From Yponomeuta sedellus (taxonomy: Eukaryota > Arthropoda > Insecta > Lepidoptera > Yponomeutidae): DNA of 64,000 bases. Below, in pieces: positions 10,726 through 22,309 of this stretch; the stretch's first letter is position 1; each line of letters opens with the position of its first letter. The position numbers and the translations under genes were made by a program. The stretch lies in assembly GCA_934045075.1 (NCBI GenBank), contig OW203737.1:454001-518000 (forward strand), given 5' to 3'. The notes beneath the pieces were generated by a model. The model was not told where the DNA came from, did not search any database, and worked only from the letters and a program-made list of their open reading frames with translations.

Positions 10726-13454
10726 ATATACTCTTTTTCTGACTAGGCAGTTGTGTAAAATTAAACTTAGGAACAGTTATTGAACAATTTGAAAACACGT
10801 GTGATGTGAGTTTTCCACAAGAAAATAAGAGATTGTACTTGCCCTTTTTAGTCTCCTAGATCCCTAAGGCCGCGGGGTCCTGAGGGAAGGGAGTCCGGGG
10901 ATTACACGAGTCACACCGAGCGATTAGTGCGTGCTACCCGGCAGTGAGCCTACTGGGCTTAGCAGATTTGTGGCCGCAATAGAATAAACAGCAATATCCT
11001 GGGTAGATTTTTGTTCTAAAGTACCTACCTATTTATATTGCTATTAGCCATAAGGCTGTCTCGTCTAATTACTTTCTGGTGTAATACAATAAAGAATATT
11101 CTCATGTTACTTTTTTTAAGAAGAATGATTAATATGAACGACTAGCTGTGAACGACACTTAGTTCAGGTTCAAATAAAAGTATTTCTAGAAAAAGATCGC
11201 GTGTTGAATAAAAGTTTATGTGTGGTGGAATAAAAACACCCAAACTTAAAGTTTAAACTTCAGTGAAAATATACTTACCGAGACCGACCATCGTAGTAAA
11301 AGTATTTTATAATTAACATCAGAGGCTTGCTTTACAAAGTTAGTACATTATACCCTTACTATATAAGAATAGATAAAACATTGACAGATCCACAATCGAG
11401 TCACGAGACATGGTTGTTGATTCCATTAAACTTCTTGAAGGTCTAATATGTATGTACGCGGAGACCTGAGTGGCAATGAAATTAAATCAAACCATTCGTG
11501 ACATTATCATACTCGTAGCACTAGAATGCACTGAATCGTCATGCGGGGAGGCTCGTAGGAGTAGCATTCTTGAATTTTCGTAACTTTATAGTGCATTACC
11601 CAGCCACAAACATTGTAGGATCATCAAATCCGAACAGTTTCTCTATTGCATTGTTTCGCATCGTCGTTACTGAACAAATTGCGTTGCCCATAGGCGAAGG
11701 ATCAGCTCTGTAATCCCGTTAGAGAGCCCACCTCACCAGCTAAGCTTCCCTCAGCCCCTCGGGATTTGTATGCACTTATCGACTTGACGGTCCCTCGACA
11801 ATGACACACCATTATGGTTCCTAACACCAGCGGGGTTAATGTTGGTTTTAAATGCACTGTTTAGGGTGCAGTGGATTCAGTTAAGTGTTAATCTATTGTG
11901 TGAAGATTGTAACGCTTTATTCAGTGTAGTGTCCCCATTTCGTGAAATAACAGAGGTTCGGCTGCTATTGTGTATCACGGTAACTGCAACGTCGCCAAAA
12001 CATCCGAAATTAAGGCAACTTCGTTTACCCGATAAATAATCGCAAATAGTCTTGACATATTGTCGATAAATTGGTACTCTATAAATATGGGATAGCTAAA
12101 ACTATAGCCTTCAGTAACAACACTACATTTTACTCACTATTAAACTCATATAAACATCACGGAATCGTCGTACCTACTTATAGGCTGATTTTCCTATTTT
12201 AAACACGCGACAAGCGCCTAAAGACACAGCATAACAAGAAACTTTACTAAATTATTATAAAAAAGCATAAAACACAAAAATATTTATTTAAACCACTTAC
12301 ACAGAGTTACAAAAGTAAAAGAATCTTACATATTAATTGGTTTATTCTAGGAATAAAAATTACATTGTTTACCGGCGACCTCCACACTAGACTATAATGT
12401 GTAAAGAGGGGGGCTGGTCAAGTAGGTTGAATATTTTTACATTAGGCGACAGATTAGGAAACTCTCAAATTGGACTAAGGTTTAAGTGATTTAGAAAGAG
12501 TACAATTAAAGTTACAATAAATACTATTTTATAAAACACTGTTTATTATAAATGTAAATTTTTCCTTATTTATTTGTTTATTTACATTTGTAACTTACAG
12601 CTAATGTTAAATCGCTACACACTAAGTTATTTAATCACTTAAATACTAAAAAACAAACAGAATCATCCCTTTTTAAGCATTCCCTTGCAATCTTCAATCA
12701 TTTTCCCAATTCTGTGGTAAATATATCACTTATCTTAGAATGAGTTAAGCTAGAGCTGATACCCATCTGAAATTGACTGATGGTTATAGTTTATTGTACA
12801 AAATATTTGCAGCATCATTGGATAGCGTAACTTTATCATATTAATATAACATGTTAGCTAGTACGTACTTAACTAATGTAGTACCTAATCTGACAATAAA
12901 TTGTTCTAATTATTTTAATTTCATTTCAAATAAATGTTTAGTTCAAAACCTGAGCTGTACTTCTGGTTTTGCGAATATGTGTCGTACGCACTCGTTGGGT
13001 GTTATTATCGAGATTAATAATGTTGTGTCACGATTAATTGAATCTAATGCAGCCGGTGTTTAGCGCGGTTTGATTGAACGTCACGTCAGAGGCAGACTTG
13101 AGTTCGATGAGACTTTTTTTGAGTTGATTTTAAACTGTTTCGATGGTCTAGCAGATAATTCGCTTGGCTATCAAAACGGACGAAATGAGTTCGATTCTCG
13201 CTGAAGGCCGCCGTTTGTACAAATGGTTTAAGTTTGGATGTATTTCCATATCGTTGCCTTGTTGCCGTAGGATGAGTTGAGTATCGTAGTTTGGGTCCAG
13301 CACTTCTATACGTATTGCTTACTCTATAAATTGCTCTAATAGCAAACAGTGCGCGAGACAATGACAATCGTACGTAACTAAAATACTATTATTTACGCTT
13401 AGAGACTATCACTTAGATACCAATTATAATACAAAGGGTAGTATATCGTATATA
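10726..13454. other. Long intron stretch without genes
   Basis: Mostly AT-rich. It contains a GC-rich segment at 10860-10990, a LINE 3' tail at 11045-11110 (TGGTGTAATACAATAAAG), and a G-family-like fragment at about 11990-12060 (TACCCGATAAATAATCGC). Open frames at 12851-13063 and 13086-13367 show no recognisable domain. Confidence 0.4.
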
Positions 13455-13515
13455 AAGCACTAATGGCCTAGTAGAACCGAGTGATTGGTATAAATCAGTT
13501 GAATTAAGCAAGAAT

Positions 13516-13607
13516 AGGCGCGGTCAGGTGCTAGATGGAGGCGCGGTCAGGTGCTAGATGGAGGCGCGGTCAGGTGCTAGATGGAGGCGCGGTCAGGTGC
13601 TAGATGG
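13516..13607 (+). repeat. Four tandem copies of 23-bp 5S C-box unit
   Basis: The unit AGGCGCGGTCAGGTGCTAG plus ATGG begins at 13516, 13539, 13562 and 13585 with no differences among the four copies. Its position within the SINE corresponds to the 5S rRNA segment GGGCGCGGTCAGTACTTGG plus ATGG, the C-box part of the internal promoter bound by TFIIIA. Other family members in this window carry one unit. Confidence 0.9.
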
Positions 13608-13752
13608 ATGCCCGGCCCGTGACTACCGCTAGTGGCGTTCGAACACTTCCGCGCTTTGCAAGGCACTTTAAACCGTTGGTGTCGGCTGTCATGTAATGTC
13701 ATGTAAGCCATGTCAGAGGCCTTATGTGCGGCTCGATAACTTCTGACAGAGC

Positions 13753-14040
13753 CAGCGGCGGATTTACAAATTTGCCGCTAGTAGGCTATACAATTTTTGC
13801 CGCCCCTACTGACCTTTGAAATTTACTATGTTAGTTTAGTTCATAATCATATTAATTACATTTTTTCTGAAATTGCAACTTTATGATTTGTGTTCGGATT
13901 ACGGATTACGGACGTAATGTGTATACATATAATTATAAGTTTTTTCTTTTCTGTAAGAAAATTTGGGCTAAATTTGCCGCCCCTCTAAATCTGCCGCCCT
14001 AGGCTCCAGCCTACTCAGCCTATTGGTAAATCCGCCACTG
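13753..14040. mobile_element. Non-autonomous hAT-like element with 8-bp TSD
   Basis: The termini CAGCGGCGGATTTAC and GTAAATCCGCCACTG are inverted repeats with one mismatch, and the 288-bp element is flanked by an exact 8-bp target duplication, GACAGAGC (13745-13752 and 14041-14048). An 8-bp duplication and CAG..GG ends fit the hAT superfamily. No transposase is encoded. Confidence 0.85.
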
Positions 14041-14050
14041 GACAGAGCCC

Positions 14051-14234
14051 CTGTTTCACAATGTTCAAATAAAGTTCCAGATAAGCTATCCGCAACCAGG
14101 GCTGCCGTTTGTTCTAAATTTAAATATTTTTTTCCTATACTGCGTGTGTTCGTTAATGGCTTCAAATTTAGAACAAACGGCAGCCCTGGTTGCGGATAGC
14201 TTATCCGGAACTTTATCTGCAGATTGTGAAACAG
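14051..14234. mobile_element. Foldback element, 51-bp core arms
   Basis: Core arms 14071-14121 and 14164-14214 pair with one mismatch around a 42-nt loop. Outer ends CTGTTTCACAAT (14051-14062) and ATTGTGAAACAG (14223-14234) are perfect inverted repeats. It lies two bases from the hAT-like element's target duplication, within the split SINE. Confidence 0.85.
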
Positions 14235-14340
14235 ACCCTAAGACCCGCCACTGTCTTACAATCCTCCAATAAACCGGACTTGATCCCCTTCCTGTGATGC
14301 AGGAAAATACCCAGTATATATCATACAAATGTTGATATTT

Positions 14341-16084
14341 GAAAACTGATACATTTAACTGTCACTCAGACGCCAATTATGATACAAAGAATAGTATTTA
14401 AAACAATACGGATTAATAAGGTAATTGTGTTTCAGTAATCACAAATAAAATAGCATAGCCTCTAAATAGGTTTTTTACAAATAAATTGTTTTATATTTTG
14501 ATATTACTATAGAACACAACATTAAATTAAAATACCATAGAAACAGGCTCATTCTCAGTTCCTGTTTTTTTATTCAACAGTTTAACATTAGATCGAGTAT
14601 CAACAAATTCTCGTACAAGGTCTTCTGACACTGGACAGGGCCACGCGAGACTAATAAATTCTGGTGCGTAAGCAATTCGGAGGCGTCACGGATCATTAAC
14701 CCGCTAATGTCTGCCTGCAAATTAACAATTACCCGCCGACGTGTGTCCGTGTATGCGGGAACGGGTTTGTTTAATGTGCGTCAAGGGTTTCGCGCGGGGC
14801 CGTTACATCTGTGCGAATGGTGCTACTGAAACGACGAACGTTGTACATGTGGAGATACGTAGGTAAACCTTTACTGAATACCTGCTAGTTTAATAAAACT
14901 AGAAAATATTTATTTGTCTTTGAATATTCTTCTTCTTCTTTTTCAGGCTATATTAGTCCACTACTGGACAAAGCCCTCCCCTAATGAGCGCCATAGCTTA
15001 GCTTTGAACATTATTTTAATATATAATATTTATTTGTCTTCGAACATAGTAAGGCACAATACTCACTTATATTATAGAGCATTATGTAATAACAGTTTAA
15101 TAAAACATTAATTTAACAACATGTTAATTTCATATGAAAACAAAGGTCTGTGCCTGTGCCTCAGCTTGTAACCGACTCGCATGCCTTTACATGCTCGCAC
15201 GCATAGTTGCCGATTTTCAGGCAAGGCCAAATATTTAGTATCAAATAAGTTTTTACATGAGAGAACACACAGCGGGCCTCGCACTAGGTAAACCATAAAC
15301 AGTTTTGTCAAGGAGCAAACAATATAAAGACAAACATGCAATTGTCATTAAGATATAAAGAAAAATACGACAAATTTCTTGCAACATTTCTCTATAGGTT
15401 CGCTATTGGTCACGCGGTGGAATCGAGTTCATGAAAAGGTTTTTTGAACCGACCAAATTCGAAGTGTCACTCCCATGACTGACTCGTCATCGGCAGAATT
15501 AGTCATCCAAATTAGGACCGATTTGAGTTGCCTTTAACTAAAAAAAAAACCCGTCTCTAGGTCATTTCTTAAAATTGGATATATTCTTCTTCTTCATGTG
15601 CCGTATCCTATCAGAGGCGGTTGATCTTACTCTTCGAGGGTGCCAACACAAACAAGGATTGTATTCTGTTGAAACCACTGTCGCAGGTTGTGTGCCACGA
15701 TATTTTTCGTCTCCCTAGGTCTCCTTCTTTCTGAAATGTTGGATAACTGACAAATTTAATTAGGAAAATTGGCAATAGTGCCGTGCGGTGCAGCACTACG
15801 TGTAAGAGAATAAACTTTTTTTGACAATATTACAAAGGATTACACACAGTAGGTACTAGTTCAATTGCTAAACCTCAGAACAGATTATACCAAGTACTTG
15901 AAACTAAGACGGTGCCAAAACTGGTTTTCAGACCGAACCATGAAAGAAAAACATGATATTTTTGCAGAAATAAAAAATGTTATCATTGCAATATCACTGT
16001 AATAGTTCTTGCACTAACCAACAATCCCCTTTACATTGCCTTTTTGCAACTGTACGATACCTATCACCTTTGTCGGTAAGACGG
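14341..16084. other. Intron stretch with small fragments
   Basis: A SINE B tail piece (GCCTCTAAATAGG) lies at 14458-14472, and a minus-strand LINE tail at 14925-14990 (AGGCTATATTAGTCCACTAC preceded by TTCTTCTTCTT). The GC-rich patch at 14685-14800 is listed separately. No genes. Confidence 0.45.
14685..14800. promoter_or_regulatory. Candidate regulatory patch
   Basis: Non-repeat sequence with moderate GC, including GGATCATTAACCCGCTAATG and TTAACAATTACCCGCC, with several ATTA cores. Location in the presumed Vsx intron suggests an enhancer, but this is inference only. Confidence 0.2.
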
Positions 16085-16185
16085 CACTGTCTTACAATCC
16101 TCCACCGACCCGGACTTGGCCCCCGTGGTGGAGTATGGCCTATGCCTTCCTGCGATACAGGAAGAGACCGATTGTCGACCTATTA
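16085..16185 (+). mobile_element. 5S-derived SINE 3' fragment
   Basis: ACTGTCTTACAATCCTCCAC, GGCCCCCGTGGTGGAGTATG and CTGCGATACAGGAAGAGACC correspond to the distal body of family A in sense orientation. The 5S head is missing. Confidence 0.7.
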
Positions 16186-16589
16186 TCTATGGCTAAGAAA
16201 TATTTACGTAATTTCCTTTTTTATGTACAATATGGTGTGCGTCATTGGCTGAACTATAATTTTCAATTTAGGGATGTACTGATGATCTTTTCTTGTCTGA
16301 TGCATAATATCGTATACAGCTTGAACTATCTAACACCTAGATTAATAAACTAAACAGCACACATAATACAATATCAGCCAAGTAAGGGACCAAGGACTAA
16401 ACTAAATGATTACCTAACTGTGAATAAAATATTTGTGAATAAAATACTCAGTAATAAAATACTTTTTTCTTATCCTTTTGCTTGCTGAGCTAACAAAGAA
16501 TGCTATCATTTATTTGCAAGATAGAAGCCAAGATTTGAGACATTTATTTGTTATATATCTATATCAGCCGCACTAAAGTTATCGTTATC

Positions 16590-16965
16590 AACCTTTGTAT
16601 ATCCCCACTGCTGGGGCACGGGTCTCTTCCTGCATCGCAGGAAGGTTAGACCATACTCCACCACGAGGGCCAAGTCCGGGTTGGTGGAGGATTGTAAGAC
16701 AGTGGCGAGCCTTACTGTCAGAAGTTATCAAGCCGCCCATAAGGCCCCTGACATAGCTTAACGACTGCCATTATATGACAGCCGACACCAACGGCTTAAC
16801 GTGCTTTGCGAAGCACGGAAGCGCTCGCGGTAAAATGCCACTAGCGGTAGTCACGGGACGCACGGGATGCTCACCCATCCTGTACCTGACCGCGCCTGTT
16901 GTGTCTTAACCAAGTGATTGATTCCAATATCCTAGCGGCCTAGGCCACGAGCGCTTCTAAAGTGC
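16590..16965 (-). mobile_element. 5S-derived SINE, near full length
   Basis: Plus-strand start ATCAACCTTTGTATATCCCC is the 3' end of the element. Reading back on the minus strand, the body is followed by the 5S-like head at about 16885-16935, which is diverged (C-box GGATGGGTGAGC; A-box region GGTTAAGACACAACAGG). Confidence 0.75.
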
Positions 16966-17890
16966 TCGATATTAATTTTGTTACAAGCGATCACATCTAA
17001 AATTTGCATAAAACCGTATTAGTTAACTTATTAACCAGGACAAAGTGATTGCCTGTCCTGGTCCCAAACTATTCTAACTTGTGCTATGATAACCAAGCAA
17101 GGACATCACAAAAATTGAATTACACCCAGACTGAGCGTCGGCAAAATCAGCGTCGGCCCCATTGGGAATAAAACCCGATACCTCCGGCATGGTAATCAGA
17201 CGTGATACCGCTAGACCAAAAGGCAATCAGCTGTTGTTCCTAATAATTATCTCAACACTTTCAGACAGCGTTTCTTTCTTACTTCCTTTTCCATTTGAAG
17301 CCGACCCACAATCGCAGTTTCCGGTCCACTAAGCCCTTACTACCGGATCTAATCCCCAATCTCACGTGCTATTATGTCCAGTGAGTCACACACAACCGCC
17401 CAAACTATCAGTGCCTACATAGTCTAATGCCTACTACTTGTATTGGTTGAGCGAGCAGTAATCGCCGATTGTACGGCATTATCCGGAGCGATTAGCTCGT
17501 GATTACAGTACACGAATGAGGAAATGCGATAGAAACAAGTACCTATTGGTTTTCGTCTCCGAAAGTTATAGCTAAGTTTTTGGCATGAGATAAATGAGTT
17601 TTCTAGACTTAAATAAGTTGAAAGAAGCGCTGATGCTCAATTTTACAAAGAATTTTGGATAAGCAATCATGACAGACTACTACAAATGTTTAGATTAAAA
17701 TTTAACGTTATATGAAGCCTACTTGAATATAAATTTTATTAAAAGAATATGCTGTTAAAATAATAGTTATTTAAGTAAAAATAATATTCTTAAGACTTAC
17801 TGAAAATATCTTCGTCTCCGAAACACATTTTAATCAAAATCAGTCTGCCAAAATGCAATTTATCTCAAACCATTTAGTAACAATAAAAAT
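16966..17890. other. Intron stretch, possible regulatory DNA
   Basis: No gene or clear repeat. 17430-17525 contains clustered ATTA/TAAT and GATTA cores (GCAGTAATCGCCGATTGTAC, GAGCGATTAGCTCGTGATTA) and is not repeated in the window. Confidence 0.35.
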
Positions 17891-17897
17891 ATATATA

Positions 17898-18200
17898 TTT
17901 ATCGTTATCGTTATCAACCCTTGTATGTCCCCACTGCTGGGGCACGGGTCTCTTCCTGCATCGCAGGAATGTTAGGCCATACTCCACCACGGGGGCCAAG
18001 TCCGGGTTGGTGGAGGATTGTAAGACAGTGGCGGGCCTTACTGTCAGAAGTTATCAAGCCGCCCATAGGGCCTCTGACATGGCTTAACGACTGCCATTAT
18101 ATGACAGCCGGCACCAACGGCTTAACGTGCCTTGCGAAGCACGGAAGCGCTCGGAAAAATGCCACTAGCGGTAGTCACGGGACGCTCACCCATCCCATAT
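17898..18200 (-). mobile_element. 5S-derived SINE, 5' truncated at the C box
   Basis: It matches family A from ATCGTTATCAACCCTTGTAT to CGGGACGCTCACCCATCCC. Homology stops at the C box, so the upstream A-box half of the internal promoter is missing, as expected from incomplete reverse transcription. Confidence 0.8.
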
Positions 18201-18424
18201 ATTTAATTGAGTATTATACAACAATATTTTCGTGAATCAAATAACAAATTAATTCCAAAAATAATTTGTCAAAATTAAAATTTCTTCAATAACTTTCTTT
18301 GTATTTAATTCTAAATCTTTTATTGAAATTCAGACTTTAATTAATTGTATTGTGTTTTCTCTCAATGGAGCGTGTTATTTTTCTTCGCTTTCATTCGTAT
18401 CCACACTAGCCAGAATAGCTGAGG

Positions 18425-18590
18425 CGTGTGTCGTCGTCGTCGTCGTCAGGCTATACTAGTCCACTGCTGGACATAGCCCTCCCCTAAAGAGCGTCACGTT
18501 GTGCTATCATAGGGGGTAATGCCCATGATCCCCACGCTGGGCATGCGGGTTGGGGATCGCAGTTCGGTGGAAATGTACTGCAGAGGCGTG
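18425..18590 (-). mobile_element. LINE 3' end with (GAC)n tail
   Basis: On the minus strand the sequence ends in AGTCCACTGCTGGACATAGC (reverse complement) and a GTC/GAC triplet tail. A close copy is at 58960-59140, including the upstream TATCATAGGGGGTAATGCCC segment. Confidence 0.65.
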
Positions 18591-19102
18591 TGTATCAACC
18601 GGTTAACGACAACAATGTAATGTAACATGTTTATATCATCATAGAGTTTTTTGTTATCATAGAAAAACCTACAAGTTATTCATCCAATAAAACTACACGC
18701 TTAATCCATCTCTTTAAAATACCACCGTAGGAATACCGATATGTTTTCGTCTCGTCATTTACAGATAATTTTACCTAATATGTACCACACATCATAAGTC
18801 TACTTCGGTCTATCTATCCACCCCGTAAAGACCCAATTCGATATCCGTTGAAACGTGCCAGAAGCTAAACAAACCGGCTGACATACGCCAGCGAATATAT
18901 GTAGGTACCCTGCACTCGGCATACAGTGGTAACACAATCCTTTGCGAGTATTAATTTGCGGGCCCGGGGGCGGGGACATGGGGGATGGGGGTACGAGTTT
19001 AATTACTAAATTTAATTAGAAATTAACTGTTCGTCGGATACTGTACGCTTGTTTAGGGTTGCCAATCCGACACACTTTACTTATACTCTTTTTATTTTTA
19101 AT
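18591..19102. other. Unannotated stretch
   Basis: AT-rich except GCGGGCCCGGGGGCGGGGAC at about 18958-18980, a short G-rich patch followed by homeodomain-like TTAATTACTAAATTTAATTA. No gene. Confidence 0.35.
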
Positions 19103-19400
19103 GCACTAACCCGTGCTAAGGAACAAATTTAAAAACCTATTTAGAGGCTAAAAATTTCACCCATGCCGGGATTCGAACCCGCAACCTCTGGCTATCCGTA
19201 CCAGCGCTCTACCAATTGAGCCAATGGGCGACTCACGGCATCAGTGAAATTTCGAACCTCTTTACAATATTCTCTGTATTACGTACAGGCAGCGACATCT
19301 GACTTAAGCAAATTGCATTACTTACAGCCCCGACTACCTACTTTGCAGTTAGGTTTTTAACATCGGAACGATATCACTGTACCCACGTGATTACACTATT
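19103..19400 (-). mobile_element. tRNA-derived SINE B with complete tRNA-like head
   Basis: Minus strand 19232-19161 folds as a near-complete tRNA: six-pair acceptor stem, D arm GCTCAATTGGTAGAGC, anticodon arm CTGGT-ACGGATA-GCCAG, and T arm GCGGGTTCGAATCCCGG. The anticodon loop has C at position 33 instead of the near-universal T, and a GGA triplet. It continues into the family tail CCTCTAAATAGG. It is therefore a SINE head rather than a working tRNA gene. Repeat I sequence lies at 19295-19400. Confidence 0.7.
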
Positions 19401-19759
19401 TTTTTTTTTAATAATTAAAAAAAAAGTGTAATACAGTTACATAGTTCAACATCACTGCCACGTATCAGATCATTGAAATGTGGTATCTAGTATATGTGCT
19501 ATATATTACGTCTCATAGCTATAAGACACAGCTAAATAAACATTCCGCTTTCACACACAGGATGTATACTTAAAAAGTTACATAATCAATCACTGGACGA
19601 ACTATTCCGAAAAAAAATATCCGGATTAAGGTCAATAATTTGCAGTACTTTATCATAATTTAATTTAAACCCACGCTTTATCATAGCTTAATTTAAACAA
19701 CGACTATTATAAGCGCATCAGAGTAACACCACGACCACAACATGCGTTAGTATTTCTTA

Positions 19760-19890
19760 ATAATTCGCGATACTCATTCAAACTTATATATTAAACGGGT
19801 CTAACCGCGATTAACGTCGGGAAATAAGGTAATTACGTTTTACCTAATAAATAATCGCGATTAGACCCGTTTAAAATATAACTAAACATG
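19760..19890. mobile_element. MITE family G, compact copy
   Basis: Inverted ends TATATTAAACGGGTCTAACC / TAGACCCGTTTAAAATATAA surround about 50 bp of internal sequence (GGTAATTACGTTTTACCTAA). This is the simplest copy and defines the family without the LINE insertion. Confidence 0.75.
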
Positions 19891-21280
19891 CGTTAGTAAA
19901 TGTTAATTGACAATTATTGACGGTTGTGCTACAAAACTTTTATAATCATACCTGCTTGCAAAATCTTGCCTGGTAGTTTTTAACAGTATTAAAACGAAGA
20001 CAGCAAAAGTCAAAAAGAATGTCAGAATATCTAGAGTCACAGACTCGGATCCATTAAATTAGGAAACACCTATGTTCACCTACCTATGTATGGAGGTTTA
20101 ATTCACGCATTTCGTGCCACTAAAATGTCAGAATTTGTCAACAAATGTACTGAAAAGTCACGACATTAAAATTTTCAAACGCACTGCTCTCATCTCTATA
20201 CTACCTATGCTGCATCAGAAGTTTAAATAAAATACTGTAAATTTTATATACTGAGCTAACAAGGAATCGATTCATGAATTAGTTAGCTGTGGCTGTTTGC
20301 GACAGCCCTGATAGATATTAGGCGCTCAGCGGGACCAGCAGAAACGAGCCACGGATTTGGAACTGCAGAACTTCCACCTACGAACATTTAACTTCATCTT
20401 TGATTCACACAATGAAGACGAAGATTCACAGGTTACGTCTGGATGTACTCAAGTGTTGGTATTTTTGTAATTTAATCTTTATGGAATTGTTGCGATTAAT
20501 TGCAAAACGGTGAATTGTAGGTACTTAGTTCACATTATCACATCATCGGCAGGTGACATCAAAATCGCTCCGGCGAAGTATTTTTTTTATTTATCCACAG
20601 CACTAGTTAATAAATATTCACTGTTATTTATTATTATATGACAGTGATATATTTATAACAGTGAAATTGAAATTGTGAAATTGCCTTTCCTGAGGAGCTC
20701 TAACAACTGACTTTTTAGTGCTGACAGCTCTTCAATAGTATCTGAGCCACACAGTATATATCGTCCACATAGGTATTGAGATACAGTGAATATTTATGTA
20801 TAGATATGATATTCTCTATGTCTCATAATAGATTTGTGATTCTTTTGAGAATAAGGTTATTTGAGCTCATTAAATTCGCAAATAATCATATTTTCAAAAT
20901 CTCATATCCTATAGAAACAATATTCGCCGTGATATCATATTCGCAATGCACTATAAATTTTAATTCCCTTGAATGACAAAATTAAAGTTTTTAGAGACAT
21001 AAATATCCGTATCCTTTTTTTACGTTAACCTAGAAGTTTGATTTTTTTAAACTGTAGGCGGTGTACAGAAGCTGTGCAATAAAGAGATCATTAACACGAA
21101 GGTTATGTAGATAATTTCCACGCGTTCCCGAGATAATAAAAGGTTTTAACAGACAAATGGACGGACGGCAAAGTTATTATGAAGTGGTTCTATTTTTACC
21201 TTATGAAGTACGGAACCTCTAAAATTAAGTGAAGTCACCGAAAATTTGCTCTAAACAATTTAGAACAATAGTATTTTGTA
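19891..21280. other. AT-rich intron stretch, nothing found
   Basis: No gene, SINE, LINE or strong palindrome recognised. The open frame at 20776-20976 is low-complexity AT-rich sequence. Confidence 0.4.
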
Positions 21281-21286
21281 ATGATA

Positions 21287-21350
21287 CGCGATACTCATAC
21301 ATAGTTATATATTAAACGGGTCTAATCGGCCTAATCAATTCAGAACAAGA
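21287..21350 (+). mobile_element. MITE family G left half
   Basis: ATACGCGATACTCATACATA and TATATTAAACGGGTCTAATC match the copy at 6010. The right half is missing; a LINE fragment follows directly. Confidence 0.7.
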
Positions 21351-21621
21351 AAGTTATCGACATAGCTCAGAGAATCAGCTAGCTGAAATAGTAGTGGGCT
21401 GGCCATATCTCGCGAAGAATCGACAACCGTTGGAGTAAACGTGTTCTTGAGTGGAGACCGCGACTCGGCAAACGTAGTGTAAGACGCCCTCCGACTAGGT
21501 GGGATGACGATCTGCGAAAAACTGCCGGCAGATGCTGGATGCGGCAAGCTGAAGACAGGAAGCTATGGCGCTCATTAGGGGAGAGCTATGTCCAGCAGTG
21601 GACTAGTATAGCCTGATGATG
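21351..21621 (+). mobile_element. LINE insertion with 14-bp target duplication
   Basis: The sequence AATTCAGAACAAGA occurs exactly at 21337-21350 and 21622-21635, flanking a 5'-truncated LINE. The insert encodes WAGHISRRIDNRWSKRVLEW through [20 protein letters not shown] to YVQQWTSIA and a stop in one open frame (about 21391-21614), then GATGAT. Stops precede WAGH. This is a textbook target-primed insertion and a guide to the C-terminus of this LINE family. Confidence 0.8.
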
Positions 21622-21635
21622 AATTCAGAACAAGA

Positions 21636-21839
21636 TAATCTGTCAAAACTTGCTAAAATGACTGGTTCATAGTAGCAGATCCTTACAGCTATTACTCTTT
21701 AGACACATTATTGAACTAGTATTTTATTTCTTTCTTACTCTCTCTCTCTGAGAGAAGGCACAAGACACTGGGACGTATGTAAACCACATTAAAAAGTGTA
21801 CTTTGTGATCACGGCTTGCAGCATAGGTACGGGTTTTCT
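21636..21839. other. Unannotated stretch with CT microsatellite
   Basis: A short CTCTCTCTCTCT run lies at about 21740-21752; nothing else recognised. Confidence 0.4.
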
Positions 21840-22090
21840 GTGGCATTTTCGCAGACTCAGTACAAACGGGAGCGTCCCCAATTGGAAAATGTAATCTAGT
21901 CGCGTTTTGTTCGCCGTAATTGGTTCGTTGCGCGCGTTTACTTGCTGGCTATTGTCGCCGCGAAAATAGCTTTATTTGTCTGCTAACTCGCGCTATGCTA
22001 ATAGCGACTGGGTTTTTGTCAACTAATCCGGCGGTGAATCAACATTAACGCCGCTGAGCAGCCATTAGACGACTTTAATACAGGAATTAT
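21840..22090. promoter_or_regulatory. Candidate regulatory patch upstream of Vsx exon
   Basis: Non-repeat, moderately GC-rich DNA with GCCGTAATTGGTTCGTTGCG, GCGCTATGCTAATAGCG and GAATCAACATTAACGCCG. It lies about 1.3-1.6 kb before the homeodomain exon. Regulatory function is inferred from composition, uniqueness and location. Confidence 0.25.
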
Positions 22091-22309
22091 CATTCTTAGA
22101 CCTTCACGTTTCAGTAATTTTTCTTACTCTCAGTGTACTCGTTTTTTTATGTAGCCTGCAACTGCTGAAGACGTATGTGTTCTCGTACATACGTATAACA
22201 GCAGGGCACATACCTTCTCTCCGAAAGAGAGTATGGACTTAATTACCACGCGTGCTTAATTACCACCACAGATTATCGATTTCAAGTGGTGCATGTGAAC
22301 ACCTCAGTT

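Larger units (their letters stand above)
13455..14340 (+). mobile_element. 5S-derived SINE split by two inserted elements
   Basis: A family A copy starts near 13465 (TAATGGCCTAGTAGAACCGAG) and runs to 13744, then is interrupted by a hAT-like element (13753-14040) and a foldback (14051-14234). It resumes at 14239 (AAGACCCGCCACTGTCTTAC) and ends near 14332. The whole complex is flanked by diverged copies of a ~37-bp sequence (13408-13445, 14361-14398), which may be an old target duplication or a local duplication. Confidence 0.75.

Noticed and set aside
13516..13607. Possible 5S rRNA gene
   Set aside because: Only the internal promoter segment resembles 5S rRNA; the rest of the gene is missing and the element is dispersed and structured as a SINE.
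17921..18235. 104-codon open frame (also similar ones at 6400-6753 and 58490-58798)
   Set aside because: Open frames recurring in the 5S-derived SINE body on the antisense strand; non-coding repeat.
19161..19232. Possible functional tRNA gene on the minus strand
   Set aside because: Folds like a tRNA, but the anticodon loop has C33, the acceptor and T stems have mismatches, and it continues into the SINE B tail shared by several loci.
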